Part shown: in pieces, positions 33,902-42,757 of the stretch | Position numbering within the stretch: the first letter of the stretch is position 1 | Layout of the letters: each line of letters begins with the position of its first letter | DNA from: Dehalogenimonas lykanthroporepellens BL-DC-9 | GTDB lineage: Bacteria; Chloroflexota; Dehalococcoidia; Dehalococcoidales; Dehalococcoidaceae | Direction of reading: 5' to 3' | Length of the DNA stretch: 64,000 nucleotides | NCBI GenBank assembly: GCA_000143165.1 | Contig: CP002084.1 | Location: 744,001 to 808,000, forward strand | Made by a program: the position numbers and the translations under genes | Notes under the pieces: generated by a model | What the model was told of the DNA's origin: nothing | Database searches by the model: none | The model's input: the letters and a program-made list of their open reading frames with translations, nothing else

Positions 33902-36707
33902 GATATCCCGCTGTCGCCGACAGCGGGATATCGGCAATTTGCTCCGGAGTGCCAACGCCTACTATTTCTCCACCCCGATGACCGGCGCCCGGCCCCAGAT
34001 CGATAATCCAATCGGCATTCTTGATGATGTCCAGTTGATGCTCAATGACAACCACAGAATTGCCGACATCAACCAGTCGCTGTAATACTTTGAGCAAGGC
34101 GGCGATATCTTCAAACGACAACCCCGTGGTCGGCTCATCCAGAATATACAGCGTGTGGCCAGACGGTCGCCGGGCCAGTTCAGTAGCCAGCTTGATTCGC
34201 TGGGCTTCCCCGCCGGAAAGAGTGGGTGCCGGCTGTCCCAGCCGGATATAACCCAGACCGACGTCATGCATGCTTTTAAGTTTATTCATGACCGATGGAA
34301 TATGGGTAAAAAACTCCAGCGCATGATCCACCGTCATATCGAGCACATCGGCAATATTCTGACCCTTGAAGCGGATGTCCAGAACCTCTCTGGAATAACG
34401 GCGGCCACGACAGATTTCGCACGGAACAGTTACGTCGGGTAAAAACTGCATCTCAATCTCAATGTAGCCGTCACCCTTACAGGCTTCACACCGCCCGCCT
34501 TTGACATTGAAGGAAAAACGCCCAGAATTATATCCACGCACCCTGGCTTCAGGCAGGCTGGCAAATAAATCACGAATAGGCGTAAAGGCCGCGGTATAGG
34601 TGGCCGGATTGCTCCTGGGGGTACGCCCGATAGGCGCCTGGTCGATGGCAATTACTTTATCAATGTATTCGAGACCATCAATGCCGTCATGATCGCCGGG
34701 TTTGTCCCGGGCGCCATGAAATTCATGGGCCAGCTTCTTAAAAAGAATTTCGTTGACCAGGGTGCTTTTACCGGAACCAGAAACGCCCGAAATGCAGACG
34801 AGCCGGCCGAGGGGTATTTGAACATCTATGTTTTTCAGATTATTCTGACGCGCGCCCCTGACGACCATCTCCCTTCCGTTGCCGGTCCGCCTGACGGCCG
34901 GAAGCGGTATGGTCTTACGACCGGACAGATACTGTCCGGTTATCGAATCACGGCTATCCAGTACTTGGTCCAGCGAGCCGGAAACGACGACATGCCCCCC
35001 CCCTTCGCCAGATCCCGGCCCCATATCTACAATCCAGTCAGCGGCTCGCATCATGGCCTCATCGTGTTCGACCACGATGATGGAGTTGCCCAAATCCCGC
35101 AGGCGCAAAAGGGTATTGATCAACCGGGAATCATCAGCCGGATGCAGGCCGACGGTGGGTTCATCACAGATATAGAGTACGCCCATAAGTCCCGAACCGA
35201 TTTGAGTAGCCAGCCGTATCCGCTGGGACTCACCGCCCGACAGGGTTGCCGAGGCCCGGTCCACGGACAGGTAATCCAGACCTACATCGTGAAGAAAACC
35301 CAGCCTGGAGGTCAGTTCTTTGAGTATCTGGCGCGCAATGAGGCGTTCCTTTTCCGTAAACGGGGTATCCTGACTTTCGAGTCTTGTAACCCAACCCAGG
35401 CTTTCGGTGATGGACATGGCGGAGACTTCGGCAATGTTTTTGCCATCGATAAGAACAGCCAAGGCTTCGGTTTTCAAACGTCGCCCTCCACAGGAAGCGC
35501 AGAGTTTGTCTACCATATACCGGCCGATACCAGCCTTAACCTGTTCCGATTCCGAATCCTTGAAAAGACGTTCCAGCCGGGGGATGACCCCCTCAAAGCC
35601 GGAGGTGTATTCCCGGGTTTTACCGAACCGGTTTTTGACTTTGTAACGACGGCCGCCTTCACCATACAGCACCAAGTCCAGCTGTTCCTCGGTCAGTTGT
35701 TCAACCGGCGTGTCCAGACTGAAGCGGTGTCGTCGGGCGACATCAGCCAGCTGAGAAAAATACCATGTCTGCCATTGATACGGATGAATGGCGCCTTCAG
35801 CCAGGGTCAGCTTCCGGTTGGGGATTACAAGATCCGGGTCGAATTCCATCTTGATGCCCAGACCGGTGCAATCCGGGCAGGCGCCGTGAGGCGAATTGAA
35901 GGAAAAACTGCGGGGCTCTATTTCCCCCATCGAAATACCGCATTCGGCACAGGCAAAATTCTCAGAAAAAAGATGTTCCTGGCCGTCGATAACCGAAACC
36001 AGTACCGTGCCTTCACCCAGTTTCAAAGCGGTTTCCACCGAATCAGCCAGCCGGCTTTGAGTGTCGGACTGGCCGATAACCAGCCGGTCAACGACGACCT
36101 CAACCCGGTGCTTTTTATTCTTATCGAGTTCGATTTCTTCCGACAGATCCCGGATACCGCCATCGACCCGCACCCTGGCGTAACCGGACTTCCTCAAGTC
36201 CCTGAAAACGGCCAGGTGTTCCCCTTTTCGGTCCTTGACCATAGGCGCCAATATCATGATGCGTGAACCCTCGGGTAGTCCCTGTACCGTATCGACTATC
36301 TGCTCCACCGTTTGCATGGCGATTTCCCGGCCGCATTCGGGACAATGGGGGTGGCCGACCCGGGCGAACAACAGGCGCAGATAATCGTATATTTCAGTGG
36401 TGGTACCGACGGTGGAACGTGGGTTGCGGGAACTGCCCTTCTGGTCAATCGAGATGGACGGCGACAACCCTTCAATGTAATCGACATCGGGTTTCTCCAT
36501 GCGACCCAGGAACTGCCGGGCATAAGCAGATAGAGATTCCATATAACGGCGCTGTCCTTCAGCATAGATGGTGTCGAAAGCCAGCGAGCTTTTACCGGAA
36601 CCGGATGCCCCGGTGATGACGACCAGTTTTTCACGCGGGATGGTGACGTCTATATTCTTAAGGTTATGCTCACGCGCCCCTTTTACGATTATCTTGTCCA
36701 GCGGCAT
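33879..36707 (-). CDS. uvrA: excinuclease ABC subunit A
   Basis: This 942-aa damage-recognition ATPase of nucleotide excision repair has two ABC modules. Walker A motifs are GASGSGKSSLAFDT (about residue 33) and GVSGSGKSTLVNEI (about 640). Zinc fingers are CPECG and CxxC...CPDC in the first half and GGRCEACKGDG in the second. Signature motifs are LSGGESQRIRLATQIGSGL and LSGGEAQRIKLATELAR. Full length and intact. The start has AAGGAG upstream and a TATAAT promoter further up. Confidence 0.97.
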   Translation of the reverse strand: MPLDKIIVKGAREHNLKNIDVTIPREKLVVITGASGSGKSSLAFDTIYAEGQRRYMESLSAYARQFLGRMEKPDVDYIEGLSPSISIDQKGSSRNPRSTVGTTTEIYDYLRLLFARVGHPHCPECGREIAMQTVEQIVDTVQGLPEGSRIMILAPMVKDRKGEHLAVFRDLRKSGYARVRVDGGIRDLSEEIELDKNKKHRVEVVVDRLVIGQSDTQSRLADSVETALKLGEGTVLVSVIDGQEHLFSENFACAECGISMGEIEPRSFSFNSPHGACPDCTGLGIKMEFDPDLVIPNRKLTLAEGAIHPYQWQTWYFSQLADVARRHRFSLDTPVEQLTEEQLDLVLYGEGGRRYKVKNRFGKTREYTSGFEGVIPRLERLFKDSESEQVKAGIGRYMVDKLCASCGGRRLKTEALAVLIDGKNIAEVSAMSITESLGWVTRLESQDTPFTEKERLIARQILKELTSRLGFLHDVGLDYLSVDRASATLSGGESQRIRLATQIGSGLMGVLYICDEPTVGLHPADDSRLINTLLRLRDLGNSIIVVEHDEAMMRAADWIVDMGPGSGEGGGHVVVSGSLDQVLDSRDSITGQYLSGRKTIPLPAVRRTGNGREMVVRGARQNNLKNIDVQIPLGRLVCISGVSGSGKSTLVNEILFKKLAHEFHGARDKPGDHDGIDGLEYIDKVIAIDQAPIGRTPRSNPATYTAAFTPIRDLFASLPEARVRGYNSGRFSFNVKGGRCEACKGDGYIEIEMQFLPDVTVPCEICRGRRYSREVLDIRFKGQNIADVLDMTVDHALEFFTHIPSVMNKLKSMHDVGLGYIRLGQPAPTLSGGEAQRIKLATELARRPSGHTLYILDEPTTGLSFEDIAALLKVLQRLVDVGNSVVVIEHQLDIIKNADWIIDLGPGAGHRGGEIVGVGTPEQIADIPLSATAGYLKPLLKL

Positions 36708-36736
36708 AGGTACTCCTTGAATCGATACAGCTTTTC

Positions 36737-36766
36737 ATTATACCGCTGAAGGTGTTTTACGAACAA
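36737..36766 (-). promoter_or_regulatory. sigma-70 promoter of uvrA
   Basis: On the minus strand, TTGTTC (36766-36761) and TATAAT (36742-36737) are separated by 18 nt, about 30 nt upstream of the uvrA ATG. No obvious LexA operator palindrome is seen in it. Confidence 0.6.
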
Positions 36767-36796
36767 TCCGGGGGCTCTAAAGTTTTTCAGAGCGCT

Positions 36797-36834
36797 GGAT
36801 TCGTATTCCCGTAAAAAACGAAGGAAACGAATCC
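36797..36834. repeat. imperfect inverted repeat / hairpin
   Basis: Outer arms GGATTCGT and ACGAATCC pair perfectly over 8 bp. Inner TTCC/GGAA and CGT/ACG extend the stem with small bulges around an A-rich loop. There is no T-run on either side, so it is not a typical terminator. Its role is unknown. Confidence 0.55.
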
Positions 36835-37092
36835 CTGTTTCCGGCATTTACCGGCAGTGATAATCAAGAAAACAACCTCGATAAAATATCAGGTCGATAT
36901 CCATATTATAAATATAATTACTTGCTAATATGATACCTATTTTAGAACATATTATAGCTTTCAGCAATCATTGTCAACGGCCTTTTGTCACACCCCGAGC
37001 AAGTGCAGTAACCACCTGCCCGAAAGGCAGGCGTATTTGGCAACATCGCCTTGATTTGGTAGACTTCGGCTACTCCCGTGACGAGGATTCCC

Positions 37093-38598
37093 ATGGATTT
37101 GACAACTTTTCTTGCCGACGCGGCGCGCCGGCATGGTGATAGAACAGCATTCAAAATGGGTGACCGACTTCTGTCGTACGCCGACCTCAACACGTTATCC
37201 AACGGCCTGGCGAACGAACTGGTCAAACACGGCGTCAAGCCGGGAACCCGTATCGCTCTGTTGATGGAAAACAGCGTAGATTTCCCGGTAGTATATTTCG
37301 GCATCGTTAAAGCCGGGGCAGTGGCTGTCCCCCTGGATACCAAATACAAACCGGTCGAGCTCAAAGCTGTCTTCAACGACTGTCGTCCGAAATGGCTTTT
37401 CGTAGAACCCTCTCTGGCCAGGAAATTCAACCGGTTTTTCGAGTCATGCGACCATCTGGAGAAAATCGTGACCGTCGGAAACGGCGACGAAACCGCCACC
37501 CCCCTGAGTGCTTTGCTCCACGACTCCGAAGCGCCGCCGACAGTTACCGAGTGCCCCGAACTGGCGCACATCGCCTATACTTCAGGTCCGACCCTGCGAC
37601 CGCACGGAGTTGAAATAACCCAGCAGGCTCTTATAGAAGCCGCCGCCGGTTCCGCGGCCGGTTTCCGCCAGGATGAAAACGATACAGCCATACTCTTCGC
37701 GTTGCCGCTTCATCACACCATGGGCATCACCATCATCATGATGACCTGCCTCTTTGCCGGCAGTTCCATTGTGATGATCGGTGGAATTTCCATCGACGCC
37801 GTACTGTGCGCCATCGAACGGGAAAGAGCCACCATGTTCCACGGTGTTCCGTTTATCCACGCCATGATCGTCAACCATATCAGGAATAACGGCCTGAAAT
37901 ACGACCTGCGCTCCCTGAGAATGTGCGGCAGTGCCGGAGCGCCGATACCGGTAAATACGATTATAGCCTTCGAGGAACTTACCGGCAGGAATCTCATCCA
38001 ATATTACGGCTTGACCGAATCAGTGACGCACGTCACCTGCCAGAATGTGACCATATCGGGGCGCAACGGCAGTGTCGGCCCGGCAATACCAGGTTTCCGT
38101 GTTCGAGTGGTTGATGAGGACGGACATGACATGGCGACCGGCGAACCGGGTGAAGTAATCATCGCCGGTCCCATCATGCGAGGTTATCATAATCTGCCAC
38201 AAGAGAACCGGAAGTATATCCGCAACGGCTGGCTCTACACCGACGATATCGGCTATCTTGACGGACATGGCGAACTCTTCATCACCGGAGTTAAAAAGCC
38301 GATGCTGATCACTAAAGGCCAGAACATTTATTTTTCCGATATCGCCGACATCCTGTCCACACACCCCGACATAGAAGAAGCGGCCGCTTCAGGCATCCCG
38401 GACCCTGACGGCATGAGAGGCGAGGTAGTACTGGCGGTAGTCAGGCTCAAGGCCGGCGTCGAGCTGTCCGAGCAACAAGTCAAGAAGTATTGCCTGGATA
38501 ATCTGGCTAACTACAAATGCCCGAAGAAAGTGCTGTTCGTTCCGGAAATTCCGCGCCACGATAATGGTCAACCGGCATTATTCGGGTTGTTGGAATAA
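37093..38598 (+). CDS. AMP-binding (acyl-CoA synthetase-like) protein with altered catalytic motifs
   Basis: This 501-aa protein has the ANL-superfamily fold: LSYADLNTLSNGLANEL, YTSG at 162-165, LPLHHTMG, YGLTES and YTDDIGYLDGHGELFITG. Catalytic motifs are degraded. The phosphate loop YTSGTTGxPKG reads YTSGPTLRPHG (162-172), the hinge GRxKD reads GVKKP, and the C-terminal catalytic GK is GQ (Q493). It may be inactive, use different chemistry or serve as a ligand-binding protein. ATG 37093 has GAGG 6 nt upstream and was preferred over GTG 37078. Confidence 0.8.
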   Translation: MDLTTFLADAARRHGDRTAFKMGDRLLSYADLNTLSNGLANELVKHGVKPGTRIALLMENSVDFPVVYFGIVKAGAVAVPLDTKYKPVELKAVFNDCRPKWLFVEPSLARKFNRFFESCDHLEKIVTVGNGDETATPLSALLHDSEAPPTVTECPELAHIAYTSGPTLRPHGVEITQQALIEAAAGSAAGFRQDENDTAILFALPLHHTMGITIIMMTCLFAGSSIVMIGGISIDAVLCAIERERATMFHGVPFIHAMIVNHIRNNGLKYDLRSLRMCGSAGAPIPVNTIIAFEELTGRNLIQYYGLTESVTHVTCQNVTISGRNGSVGPAIPGFRVRVVDEDGHDMATGEPGEVIIAGPIMRGYHNLPQENRKYIRNGWLYTDDIGYLDGHGELFITGVKKPMLITKGQNIYFSDIADILSTHPDIEEAAASGIPDPDGMRGEVVLAVVRLKAGVELSEQQVKKYCLDNLANYKCPKKVLFVPEIPRHDNGQPALFGLLE

Positions 38599-38647
38599 CC
38601 GGCGCTGAAATCGCGTCAAGGGCGTTGCCCGGTCAGGCATTAATGGT

Positions 38648-39244
38648 ATGATGAAAAAGATGGCAGTTCCGGCATCGGATGTGAATAAAATCCACAGTCT
38701 GGTACCGCCGCCCCACCTCGGGGCGGTCGGCCGGCCGACACTGGTGGCCCTGGTGGGGCTTCCCGGCTCGGGAAAAAGTTATCTGGCGGCTAAACTGGGG
38801 CAGAAAACTCCCCTGGCGGTTCTGGAAAGCGACCGGATAAGAAAATCCATCATCGCCAATCCAGTTTATTCCGAAGCTGAACATACCCGCGTTTTCAATG
38901 CCATCTATACAGCCGCCGAGGAATATCTGAAATCCGGACGTGACGTCCTGATTGATGCCACCAATCTCAACCGTAAATGGCGGGCGCCACTCAGACGGAT
39001 TGCCCGGAACACCGGAGTCCGTTTCATAATTATCTACCTGGCCACGCCCAGACAGACTGCCCGGGAACGACTGGCCGGCCGGAGCCGTCAGGCGGACGCC
39101 ATTTCAGACGCCGACTGGGAAGTGTATCAGATGCTGGAAAAGCGGATGGAAGTGCCCGGCTCTCCCAACTATATAATCCATCCGGATACTGATTTATCGA
39201 CAGCAGTCGAAAAAATAGCCGGTGACATCAATAAAAACAGATAG
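38648..39244 (+). CDS. P-loop kinase / AAA-ATPase domain protein
   Basis: This 198-aa single-domain P-loop protein shows Walker A VGLPGSGKSYLAAKL (about 36-50), LESDRIRKSI, a DVLIDATNLNRKWRAPLRRI strand-helix and a LAT-PRQTARERLAGRSRQ lid with arginines. This is the pattern of polynucleotide-kinase-like or zeta-like small kinases that phosphorylate a small molecule or nucleic acid 5' end. The substrate is unknown. It ends 9 nt before pepA, and the two are probably co-transcribed. Confidence 0.75.
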   Translation: MMKKMAVPASDVNKIHSLVPPPHLGAVGRPTLVALVGLPGSGKSYLAAKLGQKTPLAVLESDRIRKSIIANPVYSEAEHTRVFNAIYTAAEEYLKSGRDVLIDATNLNRKWRAPLRRIARNTGVRFIIIYLATPRQTARERLAGRSRQADAISDADWEVYQMLEKRMEVPGSPNYIIHPDTDLSTAVEKIAGDINKNR

Positions 39245-39253
39245 TGAGGTTAC

Positions 39254-40750
39254 ATGAAAATAGAACTGCTCAAAGACAAGTCAATCAAACCTGCCGCAGA
39301 CGCGGTGATAATCGGCATCTGGGAAGAGGAGACCGATGCTATCCCCGACCCGGAATTGATGGAGTTGACCGCCCGATTACGCCGGAATAAGGAGATAAAA
39401 GGATCCGCCTCCGAGATAACCCTCATCCACGGTCTGTCCCGACCCGATGTCGGTAAATTCCTTTTACTGGGACTGGGAAAGAAAACGGAGATTACCCGAC
39501 CGAAACTGCGTTCCATACTGGCCGATGGTTGCCGGAGCGCCCATCGAAGCCGGAGCCGTTCTCTGACCTTCATCCTGCCGGACACCGGAATTAACGCCGC
39601 CGATACCGGCCACGCCCTGGCCGAAGCGGCGGTCATGGGCAGTTATGCTTTCGAGCGTTACCTCACCAAAAAGAGTGAATACCAGCCGTTTCTGTCAATC
39701 GGCCTGTCAGAAGAAACGGGGTTCGACGTTGGCGCCTTTCAACGGGGTGTGGCGCAGGGACTGGCCGTCGGTGAAGCGGTCTGCACTGCGCGCGACCTGG
39801 CCAACGAGCCTTCCAACCATATGACCCCGGCAGTGATGGCCGAAACCGCCCTGTCTATCGGCGAAGAAGAAAACATCGAGGTCGAGGTCATCGAGCGGGA
39901 AACGATGGCAGAACTGGGTATGGGCGGCCTGCTGGCGGTATCAAATGGTTCTGCTTCATCTAATCCACCGAAACTGATAATCATGAAATATCGGGGCAGT
40001 GACGATGAAGTCTGGGATCTGGGGCTGGTCGGCAAAGGACTGACGTTTGATTCCGGCGGCATCTCCATCAAACCGTCAGACAAGCTGGAAGAAATGAAGT
40101 TCGATATGAGCGGCGGCGCCGCCGTCATCGCCGCCATGAAGGCTGTCGGCCGTCTCAAACCCCGTGTGAACGTCATCGCCGCTGTGCCGGCGACTGAAAA
40201 TATGCCCGACGGCGGCGCCTTCAAACCAGGTGATGTAATCAAAATGCTCAACGGTAAAACGGTGGAAGTCATTTCCACCGATGCCGAGGGCCGCCTGATA
40301 CTGGCAGACGCCCTGACTTATATCGACCGTGAAAAGCCGAAAGCGCTAGTCGATGTGGCAACCCTGACCGGCGCAGTAATCATCGCTCTGGGCAATCAGG
40401 CCTCGGCCGCGGTTTCCAACAACCCGGAGTTGGCTGAAAAAGTCATCGCCGCCGGGGAATCAGCCGGTGAGCGTATCTGGCAGTTGCCGGCCTGGCCGGA
40501 ATACCGGGAGCAGTATAAAGGCGTTTACAGCGATATTCGGAATGTCGGCGGCCGTCCCGCCGGCACTATCACCGCCGGTCTTTTCCTGTCGGAATTCATC
40601 TCATCCGAAACGCCGTGGGTTCACCTGGATATCGCCGGCACCGCCTGGGGTGATAAGGAAAAAGGCCATCTGACCAAGGGGGCTACCGGAACTCCGGTGG
40701 CGACACTGGTGAATCTGGCCATGGCGCTGGCTGATACCGGTAATGCCTGA
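39254..40750 (+). CDS. pepA: leucyl aminopeptidase (M17)
   Basis: This 498-aa cytosolic di-zinc exopeptidase removes N-terminal residues. The catalytic domain has GKGLTFDSGGISIKPSDKLEEMKFDMSGGAAV and the M17 signature STDAEGRLILADAL (the usual NTDAEGR), containing metal ligands and the catalytic Arg. The N-terminal macro-like domain (about 1-170) is conserved in layout. GAGG precedes the ATG. Length is normal. Confidence 0.95.
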   Translation: MKIELLKDKSIKPAADAVIIGIWEEETDAIPDPELMELTARLRRNKEIKGSASEITLIHGLSRPDVGKFLLLGLGKKTEITRPKLRSILADGCRSAHRSRSRSLTFILPDTGINAADTGHALAEAAVMGSYAFERYLTKKSEYQPFLSIGLSEETGFDVGAFQRGVAQGLAVGEAVCTARDLANEPSNHMTPAVMAETALSIGEEENIEVEVIERETMAELGMGGLLAVSNGSASSNPPKLIIMKYRGSDDEVWDLGLVGKGLTFDSGGISIKPSDKLEEMKFDMSGGAAVIAAMKAVGRLKPRVNVIAAVPATENMPDGGAFKPGDVIKMLNGKTVEVISTDAEGRLILADALTYIDREKPKALVDVATLTGAVIIALGNQASAAVSNNPELAEKVIAAGESAGERIWQLPAWPEYREQYKGVYSDIRNVGGRPAGTITAGLFLSEFISSETPWVHLDIAGTAWGDKEKGHLTKGATGTPVATLVNLAMALADTGNA

Positions 40751-40845
40751 CCCGGCGAAGGGAATTGGAAATATTTGTCCGGTATTAGTACCGGGTGATA
40801 GAATAGGTTTTAAGACAGGATTAACCTACAGGGGATATCACTCGA

Positions 40846-41835
40846 TTGACCGAAGCCAGTTGCCTTGTCGGCGCCCAGGACGCCTATAACCGGCGGATTA
40901 ACTACCTCCGGATATCGGTTACCGACCGCTGTAACCTGCGCTGCATGTATTGCTCCGGCGCCAGCGTGGATCACCTGCGGCACAACGATATCCTTTCTTA
41001 CGAAGAGATAGCCCAAATCAGCCGCGTCGCCGCCGAACTGGGTGTCAACCATATCCGTCTGACCGGAGGCGAGCCGCTGGTCAGACCCGGTCTGTCCAAT
41101 CTTATCGAGCTGTTGACAGCCATACCGGGCATCGAGGATATCTCGCTGACAACCAACGGAACACTACTCAAGGCACAAGCCGCCGGATTGAAACAGGCAG
41201 GCCTGCGCCGCATAAATATCTCACTGGATTCACTCAAAAGCGACCGCTTCGAATTCATCACCGGAGGGCGTAAACTGGACGACGTGCTGGCGGGTATTGA
41301 GCAAGCTCACGTGGTCGGCCTGTCCCCGGTCAAAATCAATGTGGTGGTCATGCCGGGCCTGAACGACGATGAAATCGTCGGATTCGCGGCTAAAGCCAGG
41401 GATGAAGACTGGCATGTCAGGTTCATCGAGTATATGCCTTTCGACGGAGCTTCCACTTATGACACCATTACCGTCGCCGAAATCAAGGCTAGAATTGAAA
41501 CCGAACTCGGCTCGCTGTGGGCTTGTTGTATCAGTGGCGCCGGTCCAGCCAACTATTTCAGTTTTGGCTCCGGGCACGGCACGGTAGGGTTCATCCGCCC
41601 CATTTCCCATAATTTCTGCAGTGAATGCAACCGCCTCCGACTGACCGCCGACGGCAAACTGAGGCCCTGCCTGCTCGACGAGTCCGAAATAGAAATCAGG
41701 GATGTCATCCGCCAGGGCGGCAGCGCAAGCGACATCAGGGAACTTTTACTCAAAGCCATCGATTCCAAACCGGAACGCCACAATCTGATGGAGGCGGCGG
41801 TCAACGGACGGCAGATGAAACAGATTGGAGGTTAA
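40846..41835 (+). CDS. moaA: GTP 3',8-cyclase MoaA
   Basis: This 329-aa radical SAM enzyme starts molybdopterin synthesis by cyclising GTP. The radical SAM cluster is C29-x3-C33-x2-C36 (DRCNLRCMYC). The second, C-terminal cluster is FCSECNRLRLTADGKLRPCL. The chain ends in Gly-Gly (QIGG), as required for MoaA. It starts at TTG 40846 with AGGGG upstream. It is followed by moaC and a MOSC gene in one operon that would supply molybdenum cofactor. Confidence 0.95.
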   Translation: MTEASCLVGAQDAYNRRINYLRISVTDRCNLRCMYCSGASVDHLRHNDILSYEEIAQISRVAAELGVNHIRLTGGEPLVRPGLSNLIELLTAIPGIEDISLTTNGTLLKAQAAGLKQAGLRRINISLDSLKSDRFEFITGGRKLDDVLAGIEQAHVVGLSPVKINVVVMPGLNDDEIVGFAAKARDEDWHVRFIEYMPFDGASTYDTITVAEIKARIETELGSLWACCISGAGPANYFSFGSGHGTVGFIRPISHNFCSECNRLRLTADGKLRPCLLDESEIEIRDVIRQGGSASDIRELLLKAIDSKPERHNLMEAAVNGRQMKQIGG

Positions 41836-41841
41836 CTCGAT

Positions 41842-42321
41842 ATGGAACTATCCCATGTCGATCCGACCGGACAGGCCCGAATGGTCGATGTCGCCGGCAA
41901 AGCAGTGACCCGGCGACAGGCCGAGGCGGAGTCAACGGTACGCATGAAACCGGAGACGCTGTGCCTGATTCGGAATAACCAGTTAATAAAAGGTGATGTG
42001 CTGGCGGTCGCGCGGGTAGCTGGAATCATGGCGGCCAAGGAAACCCCTGACCTGATACCTTTGTGTCACCCGCTGATGATAAGCTCCGTAACCGTGGATT
42101 TCGAATTCGCCGGTGAGGATTGCCTTCGTATCTGCACCCAGGCATCGACCACCGGCCAGACCGGAGTGGAAATGGAAGCGCTTACCGCGGCTTCCGTAGC
42201 GGCACTGACCGTCTATGACATGTGCAAAGCGGTCGATAAAGGCATGACCATCGAAAATACCTGTCTGCTGACCAAAACAGGCGGCAAGAGCGGCGAATAT
42301 CGGAGACGGACTGATGGGTAA
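41842..42321 (+). CDS. moaC: cyclic pyranopterin monophosphate synthase MoaC
   Basis: This 159-aa partner of MoaA converts the cyclised GTP to cyclic pyranopterin monophosphate. Family marks are [76 protein letters not shown] and a final [11 protein letters not shown]. It begins 6 nt after moaA and overlaps the MOSC gene by 8 nt. Confidence 0.96.
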   Translation: MELSHVDPTGQARMVDVAGKAVTRRQAEAESTVRMKPETLCLIRNNQLIKGDVLAVARVAGIMAAKETPDLIPLCHPLMISSVTVDFEFAGEDCLRICTQASTTGQTGVEMEALTAASVAALTVYDMCKAVDKGMTIENTCLLTKTGGKSGEYRRRTDG

Positions 42322-42757
42322 GATCATCGGAGTTTGCACCAGTTCCAAAAAAGGCACCAAAAAACGGGACATCGGCAGTGGTGTTCTCAAAGCCGACTTC
42401 GGCCTGAGCGGGGACGCTCATGCCCGGCAGGGCTGGCATCGCCAGATCAGTCTGCTGGACAATTCCAGTATCGACAAGATGCGGGCCAAGGGATTGACCC
42501 TTACGGCCGGCGATTTCGCCGAAAACCTGACCACCGAAGGTCTGGAATTGAAGACACTGCCCATCGGCTCGAGACTGCGCACCAGCCGCGGCGTCGAACT
42601 GGAAATCACCCAGATCGGTAAGGAGTGCCATCAACACTGTCAGATTTATCACCAGGTCGGCATGTGCGTCATGCCCCTGGAAGGCGTGTTCTCCCGCATC
42701 GTCACCGGCGGTGATGTGGTAGCCGGCGACGATATCGAAGTAATCAGCCAGGGCTAG
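42314..42757 (+). CDS. MOSC-domain protein
   Basis: This 147-aa protein is a stand-alone MOSC domain: [86 protein letters not shown]. The conserved Cys of the domain, used for sulfur transfer, is within GKECHQHC. With moaA and moaC upstream, a role in delivering or sulfurating molybdenum cofactor is likely (inference). It overlaps moaC by 8 nt and converges on GAPDH with a 4-nt overlap. Confidence 0.85.
   Translation: MGKIIGVCTSSKKGTKKRDIGSGVLKADFGLSGDAHARQGWHRQISLLDNSSIDKMRAKGLTLTAGDFAENLTTEGLELKTLPIGSRLRTSRGVELEITQIGKECHQHCQIYHQVGMCVMPLEGVFSRIVTGGDVVAGDDIEVISQG

Larger units (their letters stand above)
36708..37092. other. intergenic region between uvrA and the AMP-binding gene
   Basis: No gene is seen in this divergent spacer. 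It holds the uvrA promoter, a strong imperfect hairpin (36797-36834, GGATTCGT...ACGAATCC with inner TTCC/GGAA and CGT/ACG pairs) and a very AT-rich stretch (about 36870-36970) likely to contain the promoter of the AMP-binding gene. Confidence 0.55.

Noticed and set aside
36930-36960. Possible LexA/SOS box (TAGAACATATTATAG) in the uvrA spacer
   Set aside because: It is not a proper palindrome and lies about 240 nt from the uvrA promoter, so control of uvrA is unlikely.
40779-40794. Hairpin CCGGTA-TTAG-TACCGG before moaA as a possible Moco riboswitch or terminator
   Set aside because: The stem is only 6 bp, has no T-run, and the region lacks the size and conserved parts of a molybdenum cofactor riboswitch.
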